A program made the translations under genes and the position numbers. From Coix lacryma-jobi var. lacryma-jobi (lineage: Eukaryota; Streptophyta; Magnoliopsida; Poales; Poaceae): a DNA stretch of 64,000 bases. Positions 56,932 through 64,000 of the stretch are shown one piece after another; positions within the stretch are counted from its first letter, which is position 1, and each line of letters starts with the position of its first letter. Under the pieces are notes generated by a model. That model saw only the letters and a program-made list of their open reading frames with translations, was not told the DNA's origin and made no database searches. The stretch is from positions 80,733,942-80,797,941 of the forward strand of contig CM019826.1 in NCBI GenBank assembly GCA_009763385.1. The letters are read 5' to 3'.

Positions 56932-59900
56932 ATGCCTGTGAACACCCGTACCGGAGCCGGAGGTTCTGATGATGCCAACGTCCCAAACCCTCCACCTGTA
57001 CCAGCTACCCTAGCAGATGCCATTGCAGCCTTGGCCGCCGCTGCCAATCTGATGGCTCAGAATCAAGGGCAGCAGAATGTTGGTCACCGTGGTCGTCACA
57101 ACCAAGAGACCACCTATGTGGATTTCACTGAAACCCGTCCACCGGTTTTCACCAGAGCCGATGAACCCCTCGAAGCTGACGATTGGCTCCGCACCATGGA
57201 GCAGAAGTTTGGTCTCATCCGATGCACTGAAATCCAGAAGCCCCGGTTTGCTTCACAGCAGCTTCGTGGTCCAGCAAGTGCTTGGTATGCCAACCTCTTG
57301 GCTGCCCAACCTGAAGGTCATGAGTTGACCTGGGAAGAGTTCCGCACCGCTTTCCGTGCACACCACATCCCATCAGGTCTGATGAAGATGAAGCTTGATC
57401 AGTTCCTAGCCCTGCAGCAGAAGGACTCCACAGTGATGCAGTATGTGGGTCAATTCAACCATCTGAGTCAGTATGCAGCGGAATATGTCAACACGGATGA
57501 GAAGAAGAGAGATTGTTTCCTTAGGGGATTGCACCCTAAGATCCGCAGAAGCATGTCCAACAACCTGACCGGTTCTTATCATGAGGCTGTTGACCGGGCA
57601 GTTGCTTTTGAAGAGAGCAACCGTCAGTACCAAGAGGAGAAGAGGAAGAAGAAAGCAGGATCTAGCAGCCACTCTGGCAATCACAAGCGCCAGAGGATCA
57701 TATATCATCCTAGTCACCACCACAATCGTCCACCTTACCCTCACCAGCAAGTGGTCGTCCGTACCGCGGCTACCACCCACAACGCCAACCAACAATGTGC
57801 CACTCAGCCGAACGCCCCAGGTGTTCGTATCACCACCCCACAAACCGCCTATAATCATCCCTGCTTCAACTGTGGTCAACTGGGCCACTGGACTCGTGAG
57901 TTCCCAAAGCCCAAGAAGCCTGCTCAGAACTTTCAGAAGGGTCCTGGAGGACCACAGCAGCAGCAACACCGTGCTCCACAGCAGCAAGTGCAGAAGGGCA
58001 AGTTCGTCAAGAAGCACGGGCAAGTCTACTACACCACTGTCAGCGATATTCCAGAAGGGGAGCCCGTCATGATCGGTAGGTTTCCCGTTGCCAATCATCC
58101 TGCAGTTGTGTTGTTTGATTCTGGTGCATCGCATTCTTTCATCAGTCGTACCTTCGTCTCTAAGCATGGCATATCATTTGGGGAGTTGAAAGAAAGTTTT
58201 TGCATTTTATCGCCTGGAGGGCGTATAATCACCAAAGAGGTGGTTCGCAGTATACCGGTGATGTTGGGAAATCATGCGTTCCCTACCACCATGATAGTGC
58301 TGAAAGATCAGGCGATAGATGTCATCCTAGGCATGAATTGGATGTGTCAGTATAAAGCCATGATCGACATCTTGAATAGAGTTGTGAGAGTGGATATTCC
58401 TAACAGTACCGCCAAACTCCTTCTCCAACTTCCTATGCCTTCAAAACCAGCTACCACACAGCTAAATGCTACCTATGATCAAGGGATCCGAGACATCCCT
58501 GTAGTCTGTGAGTTCCCTGATGTCTTTCCTGAAGACTTACCTGGTCTACCTCCCGACCGTGATGTCGAGTTTGCCATAGAGCTAAAGCCCGGGACTGCTC
58601 CCATATCCCGCAGAGCTTATCGTATGCCTCCCAGAGAGTTGGCAGAACTAAAAATCCAATTACAAGATTTGTTGGACAAGGGTTTCATTCGCCCAAGCTC
58701 GTCTCCTTGGGGCTGTCCTGCAATCTTTGTAAAGAAGAAAGACAAGAGTCTCAGACTTTGCGTTGATTATCGCCCACTCAACGAAGTCACCATCAAAAAC
58801 AAATATCCCTTGCCTCGTATCGATCTTCTGTTTGACCAGTTAGCTGGGGCCAAGGTCTTCTCTAAGATTGACCTCAGGTCTGGTTACCACCAAATAAAAA
58901 TCCGTCCTGAAGATATTCCTAAAACAGCTTTCACCACCAGATACGGCCTATATGAGTATTTGGTCATGTCCTTTGGCTTGACCAATGCCCCTGCTCATTT
59001 CATGTACCTCATGAACTCTATGTTCATGCCAGAGCTTGATAAATTCGTGGTCGTGTTCATTGACGACATCCTTGTCTACTCAAAAACCCCTGAAGATCAC
59101 GCCAAGCATCTTCGTATCGTTCTATTCCGTCTCAGAGACCATCAGCTCTATGCTAAGTTCAGTAAATGTGAGTTCTGGTTAGATCAGATACAGTTTCTTG
59201 GTCATGTCCTTTCCGCTGAAGGTGTGTCAGTCGACCCTGGAAAAGTGTCAGATATCCTGGATTGGAAGCCACCTACCTCCGTTCACAAGGTCCGCAGTTT
59301 TATGGGGATGGCAGGATATTATCGTCGATTCATCCCAGATTTCTCCAGAATTGCCAAGCCTATCACCGAGTTGCTGAAGAACTCTGTGAAGTTCTTTTGG
59401 TCACCAGCTTGTGAACAAGCTTTTCAGACTTTGAAGAAGTTGCTAACCACGTCACCAGTGCTAGCTCAGCCGAACGTCGAAAAGCCCTTTGATGTCTACT
59501 GTGATGCATCTGGTACTGGTTTGGGTTGCGTGTTGATGCAAGAAGGAAGAGTGATCGCTTATGCCTCGCGGCAGCTTAAGCGACATGAGGAAAATTATCC
59601 AACTCATGATCTTGAGTTAGCAGCAGTGGTTCATGCCTTGAAGATATGGCGTCATTATCTGTTGGGCAGTACCTGCAATGTGTACACAGATCATAAGAGC
59701 CTGAAGTATATCTTCACCCAAGAAGAGCTGAACATGAGGCAGCGAAGATGGCTTGAGTTAATCAAGGACTATGATATCGAAGTGCATTACCATCCGGGTA
59801 AGGCGAATGTGGTCGCCGATGCACTCAGTCGCAAGTCATACTGTAACTGCCTGGTTATGAAATCCTATGAATCTTCCCTATGCTATGAACTAGAGAAGCT

Positions 59901-61389
59901 GGGTATTGAAATGGTTCCACAAGGAAGTCTAGGCAATGTCAGAGTAGAAACCTCTATCAGAGAACAGATCATAGCTGCACAGAAAGATAACCCCGGAATC
60001 AAGCACATCATCGAAAAGGTTCAAGTTGGAAAGACTGACTGTTTCAGGATTGATGATGAAGGAGTGGTATGGTTCAAGAACCGTCTGGTAGTTCCCAAGG
60101 TACCTGAGCTGAGACAGATAATCCTTGATGAAGCACACTCAACCAGATTTGCCATCCATCCTGGCAGCAACAAAATGTACCAAGACTTGAAGCAAAAATT
60201 CTGGTGGACAAAGATGAAGATCGAAATCGCTCGACATGTCGCTCGTTGCGATACATGTCAGAAAGTCAAGGCTGTGCATATGAAGCCCGGAGGAGAGCTG
60301 CAACCTTTGTCAGTACCTGGTTGGAAATGGGAGGATATCAGCATGGATTTTATCAATGGGTTACCCAAGACTCAAAAGGGATTCGATTCCATTTGGGTGA
60401 TAGTGGACCGTCTCACGAAGCAAGCTCACTTCCTACCAGTCAAAACAAGTTATACCGCCCCAACTTATGCCACCTTATACAAGAACAACATAGTGAAGCT
60501 CCATGGCATCCCCAAGACCATCATCTCAGATCGTGGCACTCAGTTTGTCGCTAAGTTCTGGAAAGCGTTCCATGCCTCACTTGGAACCAAGCTATTGTAT
60601 AGCACGGCTTATCATCCGCAGACTGATGGACAGACTGAGAGAGTCAACCAAGTGTTAGAAGATATGTTGAGAGCCTGTGTGCTTACCTTCGCAGATACTT
60701 GGGATCAGTGTTTGCCCTTGGCAGAATTCTCTTATAATAACAGTTACCAAGAGAGCATCAAAATGGCACCCTTTGAAGCACTGTACGGCCGTCGTTGTCG
60801 TACCCCTCTCAGTTGGTCTGAACCCGGAAAAAGGGAATTCTTTGGAGTTGACCTAGTACAGGATATGGAAGAGAAAGTCAAGCAAATACAAGAGAACATG
60901 AAGATCGCACAGTCTCGACAGAAAAGTTATGCTGACAAGAGACGTCGACCTTTGCAGTTCGAGATCGGGGATTATGTGTATCTAAAGGTCTCACCCACCA
61001 AAGGAGTCACTCGTTTTGGAGTCAAGGGAAAATTAGCACCCCGCTACATTGGTCCGTTCGAGATTCTGGATCGTTGTGGCAAGGTTGCTTACAAGTTAAG
61101 TTTGCCCGACCATCTTTCAGCAGTTCATAATGTGTTTCATGTCTCCCAACTCAAGAAGTGCCTCCGAGTACCTGAACATGTGGTTGAAGTTGAAGGCGTT
61201 GAGCTAGAACCAGATCTGTCATACACTGAGCATCCAGTTCGCGTGTTGGATCACAAGGATCGTGTTACCCGAAGAACCACCACAAGATGGTACAAGATCC
61301 AGTGGAACCAGCACTCTGAAGAAGAAGCCACCTGGGAATCCGAAGACTCCTTAGCAAAGAACTATCCCGACTTTCTCGAATCTTTGTAG
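56932..61389 (+). CDS. E8 Gag-Pol polyprotein with chromodomain, intact frame
   Basis: The start was chosen at ATG 56932 (MPVNTRTGAG); the frame is open from 56788, whose numbering is used here. Gag covers ~105-300 (EADDWLRTMEQKF at ~129). The zinc knuckle at 359-372 reads CFNCGQLGHWTREF, with the last Cys replaced by Phe. Protease has DSGA with D444. RT has D695 (KIDLRSGYH) and the FIDD pair 759-760. RNase H has D906 (YCDAS) and ends VADALSRK. Integrase has an HHCC block and D1187, D1248, E1284 with 35 residues between the last two, then a GPFEI motif. A C-terminal chromodomain (~1480-1530; RWYKIQWNQHSEEEATW) follows. Chromodomains of this clade are linked to targeting H3K9-methylated chromatin. 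No stops or frameshifts are present. Confidence 0.96.
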   Translation: MPVNTRTGAGGSDDANVPNPPPVPATLADAIAALAAAANLMAQNQGQQNVGHRGRHNQETTYVDFTETRPPVFTRADEPLEADDWLRTMEQKFGLIRCTEIQKPRFASQQLRGPASAWYANLLAAQPEGHELTWEEFRTAFRAHHIPSGLMKMKLDQFLALQQKDSTVMQYVGQFNHLSQYAAEYVNTDEKKRDCFLRGLHPKIRRSMSNNLTGSYHEAVDRAVAFEESNRQYQEEKRKKKAGSSSHSGNHKRQRIIYHPSHHHNRPPYPHQQVVVRTAATTHNANQQCATQPNAPGVRITTPQTAYNHPCFNCGQLGHWTREFPKPKKPAQNFQKGPGGPQQQQHRAPQQQVQKGKFVKKHGQVYYTTVSDIPEGEPVMIGRFPVANHPAVVLFDSGASHSFISRTFVSKHGISFGELKESFCILSPGGRIITKEVVRSIPVMLGNHAFPTTMIVLKDQAIDVILGMNWMCQYKAMIDILNRVVRVDIPNSTAKLLLQLPMPSKPATTQLNATYDQGIRDIPVVCEFPDVFPEDLPGLPPDRDVEFAIELKPGTAPISRRAYRMPPRELAELKIQLQDLLDKGFIRPSSSPWGCPAIFVKKKDKSLRLCVDYRPLNEVTIKNKYPLPRIDLLFDQLAGAKVFSKIDLRSGYHQIKIRPEDIPKTAFTTRYGLYEYLVMSFGLTNAPAHFMYLMNSMFMPELDKFVVVFIDDILVYSKTPEDHAKHLRIVLFRLRDHQLYAKFSKCEFWLDQIQFLGHVLSAEGVSVDPGKVSDILDWKPPTSVHKVRSFMGMAGYYRRFIPDFSRIAKPITELLKNSVKFFWSPACEQAFQTLKKLLTTSPVLAQPNVEKPFDVYCDASGTGLGCVLMQEGRVIAYASRQLKRHEENYPTHDLELAAVVHALKIWRHYLLGSTCNVYTDHKSLKYIFTQEELNMRQRRWLELIKDYDIEVHYHPGKANVVADALSRKSYCNCLVMKSYESSLCYELEKLGIEMVPQGSLGNVRVETSIREQIIAAQKDNPGIKHIIEKVQVGKTDCFRIDDEGVVWFKNRLVVPKVPELRQIILDEAHSTRFAIHPGSNKMYQDLKQKFWWTKMKIEIARHVARCDTCQKVKAVHMKPGGELQPLSVPGWKWEDISMDFINGLPKTQKGFDSIWVIVDRLTKQAHFLPVKTSYTAPTYATLYKNNIVKLHGIPKTIISDRGTQFVAKFWKAFHASLGTKLLYSTAYHPQTDGQTERVNQVLEDMLRACVLTFADTWDQCLPLAEFSYNNSYQESIKMAPFEALYGRRCRTPLSWSEPGKREFFGVDLVQDMEEKVKQIQENMKIAQSRQKSYADKRRRPLQFEIGDYVYLKVSPTKGVTRFGVKGKLAPRYIGPFEILDRCGKVAYKLSLPDHLSAVHNVFHVSQLKKCLRVPEHVVEVEGVELEPDLSYTEHPVRVLDHKDRVTRRTTTRWYKIQWNQHSEEEATWESEDSLAKNYPDFLESL

Positions 61390-61447
61390 GTGTAAGGTTT
61401 TGCCTTTTCCTTCTTAAGACGTGGAATCTCGGGGCGAGATTTCTTTT

Positions 61448-61458
61448 AGGGGGGAAGG
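61448..61458 (+). promoter_or_regulatory. E8 polypurine tract
   Basis: AGGGGGGAAGG lies one base before the 3' LTR start. Confidence 0.9.
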
Positions 61459-61459
61459 C

Positions 61460-64000
61460 TGTAACACCCCTGGTGTTTAAATGTAATTAACTTGACATGT
61501 CATCATCTTAAGCATTAATCATTTCCTGTGATGCATTTGATTTGCCTAATTGCTATGCCTTGTTTCCCTTTTCAAAAACCCTAAAAGCCCAATTCTCTCT
61601 ATAAGGGCAAAATGGTAATTTCACCTCTGTGCCTAGTTATATTTAATTCTTGTTCAAATTTAGTGCCCTGATGTTTGCTGCATTGACCAAAGTTCAAAAA
61701 TCAGAATTTGATTTCAAATCCCTTTGCAAAACCCTGATTTCCAAACCCTGGATTTTATCCCTCTTTTTGTTATTCAAAAATTATTCAAAATTTGGGATTG
61801 GTCCAAAAAGCAAAGTTGTAGGTCTGGCAAAGAGAAACAACTTTGGTATTTACAAATTTTCAAGTTGCAGTACAAAGTTTTGAGTTATTTCAAATTCATT
61901 CAAACCTTAACTTTTGTTCCTTTTTTTTTAGTTTTCAAAATTAGTTCAAAAACTAATGAGTTTCAGGAAAAGTGTATTATAGCAAAGTTGTAGGTTTTGA
62001 TAAAAGGAACAACTTTCATGTTTGAAGATTTTCAAGTTTCAGTATAAAATCCAAAGTAATTTTGAAGTGATGCAAATTTCAAAAGTGTCCCCTTTTCTGA
62101 TTTCAAATATTGTTCAAAAACTATTTGGAATTTGAAAATGTTCATATTGACAAAGTTGTAGATTTCATTTTTCTGAGCAACTTTGGTGTTTTGAGTTTTC
62201 GTCGCACAGTTCAAATTTTGGAAGTATTTTGCAAAATTCAGAGATCAGCCAAAGTCAAACCCTAGGCCTACCTACTGTTCCTCTTCTTCCTAGGGTCAGG
62301 GGGGCCCGGCCATGGCGCCCCGCCGGCGTCGCGCGTGCCGCACGCCTGGCTGCTCCCCACGCGCCACCAACCTGCCACCGCTGTTCCCTTGTCCCCTCCG
62401 CGCCCGCACGCGAGCGCTGACTCTCTCTCCCGTCCCCTACAGTCCTCTCCGCGCCGCCGCCGCGTGGCCATCGCCGGCCGAGCTTGCGCCCGAGCCCCGG
62501 CTGCACGCCCGTCCTCCGCCTTAGCGCAATCGAGTGCGCACGCTCCCGCCGAGCTTATCCACCCCACCTCAAGCTCTCTACCGGCCCCTGGCCGCGGCTA
62601 TATAAGCCCGCCGGAGCTCCGACCTCCGCACTCACTCCGCCACCGTCGCCAGCACAGTCCTCGGCCTCCGCCGCTCCACCACCTAGCTCAGAAGCTCCGC
62701 CTTGAACTCGTGAAGCTTTCCCACCCTCCAATTTCACCTTCCCCGCCCTCAATCGCCCGGCGTAGCTCCATCTTCCCAAACTCCGACAGAAACCCGGCGA
62801 GCTCGGGTTCGTGAAATTCGTCGCCTCCGGCCACGACCATCCCTCACCGACCCCCGTGTCGTGTTCCTTGGTCCCGTGCGACTCTGACCAGACCCTTGCG
62901 GTCTCGTGTGTTGCGCAGGGTCGCCGGAGCGCCGTCCGCCGCTCGCCGCCGAAGGAGCTCCACCAAACCACCGCCCCTCGAGCACGTCTCGAGCCTCACC
63001 CTCGAGCGCGTGTCGAGCCTCACCCTCGAGCGCGTGTCGAGCCTTACCCTCGAGCCCTGCCTCCGATCCGTGGTAAGCACCCGAGGCCTCCGGCCTCTGC
63101 TTCCACTCCGTCTCGCCCGAGCCCAAGCCTCGAGCACGCGTTCCGTCTCGCCCGAGCCCGAGCCTCGGCGGACAGACCCTCACCACTTCGCTCGAGCCAG
63201 GTCTCGAGCGGACCCGTGCACCCTCCGCCTCGTCGAGCCAGGCCTCGGACGGAGCACTCAGTTTCCGTCTCGCCCGAGCCTGTTTCGCCCGAGCCCTTCA
63301 TAGAAGGAGCACAGTGCTCTTTTCTTTTTCTGAGAGTTGTGAATAGTGTTCTGTTTTCTCTTTTTTTTGTATGATTTTCTGTGTGCATCCAAAAATTCTG
63401 AAATTTTCGTGGTAGACTCTTTATGCTCTGTAGTATTTTATAAAAATATGAAACTTGAGTTTTGTGCAAAAATTTGAAAATGTAAAATTCCCCTTTTAAT
63501 TGGAAAATGAAGGCTTTGGTATTTTTGGAGAGTGTTCTATAACTCCAAAAATCTGGAGATAAATTTTTATGTGCTAGTTATGCCTTTCTGAACCTCTGGT
63601 AAAATTTTGAAGTCTTTTGGAGCAAGTTGATTTTTGAGCTTTATTTTAATTCCTGAATAGTGCCTTTTGTTAATTAAATGTCTAGATTTAATTGAGCACC
63701 TTAATGACCTCCAAAATTATGAAATTTGTTTTGCCATATACTTGTACCCTAATGAACTTGTGTGATTAATTTGGTAATTTTTGGAGCACCTTCATAAAAT
63801 GATTTTTTTTAAATAATTAAGAAATTAGAAAAATGTGATTAGGGTTAGCGTTGAATGTCCTGTGAGGTGACTTTTGGATTGCTTGATGTTCATAGACCCC
63901 TACCCTTTGGTCTATGATGTTTGTGATGCTATGTTTAGATGATGCTTAGGATAATTATAATAAGGTCTAGTTTAATCAATATTGCTTAAGGGAGAAATGG
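61460..64000 (+). repeat. E8 3' LTR, truncated by window end
   Basis: It is collinear with 51495-54036 at an offset of 9965, with about four substitutions and two homopolymer indels seen by eye. TATATAA is at 62599-62605. The remaining ~1.7 kb and the right target duplication are outside the window. Confidence 0.95.
62599..62605 (+). promoter_or_regulatory. TATA box, E8 3' LTR
   Basis: It is identical in position and context to 52634-52640. Confidence 0.65.

Larger units (their letters stand above)
51495..64000 (+). mobile_element. E8: young Tekay/Del-type chromovirus with an extra H3-tail-like ORF
   Basis: The 5' LTR (51495-55773, 4279 bp), PBS, extra ORF1, Gag-Pol ORF, PPT and most of the 3' LTR (61460 to the window end) are present. 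LTRs above 4 kb starting TGTAACACC, a Met-tRNA PBS, MPVNTRTGAG at the Gag start and a C-terminal chromodomain together indicate the Tekay/Del clade. Comparing 2541 bp of both LTRs by eye I find about four substitutions and two single-base homopolymer indels, so insertion is recent. Confidence 0.95.

Noticed and set aside
1..64000. Host genes, tRNA or rRNA genes
   Set aside because: Every stretch is accounted for by an LTR element. The TGGTATC sequences are primer-binding sites, not tRNA genes.

Overview
The window is plant nuclear DNA made entirely of nested LTR retrotransposons. I find no host gene, tRNA, rRNA or CRISPR array. The families point to a grass, probably a panicoid: a Tekay/Del-type chromovirus with LTRs above 4 kb, SIRE/Maximus-type copia elements, RIRE2/Tat-like gypsy elements and Tat-like non-coding elements. 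The species cannot be fixed from this sequence.

Layout. E1 (1-4238, minus) is a decayed Ty3/gypsy element that interrupts copia element E2. E2 (4239-19813, plus) is also interrupted by E3 (4612-13676), a complete non-coding Tat-like element with target duplication CTCAG. E2 lies inside E4 (19814-22649), a second Tat-like non-coding element. E4 in turn interrupts E5 (22650-25210), a RIRE2/Tat gypsy remnant with integrase and an antisense coiled-coil gene. E5 is then cut by copia element A (25211 to about 49370). A lacks reverse transcriptase and has two badly matched LTRs. Its 3' LTR holds three further insertions: a solo chromovirus LTR (32523-36608, duplication CATCC), complete minus-strand copia element B (37276-48626, duplication GAGGG), and gypsy element E7 (from about 49370). 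E7 is interrupted at 51495 by E8, a young chromovirus whose 3' LTR runs off the window.

Working parts. Only E8 looks potentially active. Its Gag-Pol frame is intact, its PBS and PPT are clear, and its LTRs are nearly identical. Upstream of gag it carries a separate 202-residue ORF whose first residues copy the histone H3 tail (A-R-x-K-x-T-A-R-K-S-T-G, with K4, K9 and S10 in register). A coiled-coil region and a very acidic C-terminus follow. The same element encodes a chromodomain at the end of its integrase, a module known in this clade for H3K9-methyl targeting. This pairing of an H3-tail mimic with a chromodomain is the most interesting signal in the window.

The copia elements carry two further structured features. 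Each LTR has a tandem array of about six hairpins, and each 3' non-coding region has an array of larger hairpins. In both, the stems differ from unit to unit while pairing is largely kept. E3 has a series of exon-like modules bounded by branch-point, acceptor and donor-like signals although it has no coding capacity.

Element boundaries come from TG...CA ends, target duplications, PBS/PPT positions and comparison of copies within the window. Family names are from recognition of protein motifs, not from a database search.
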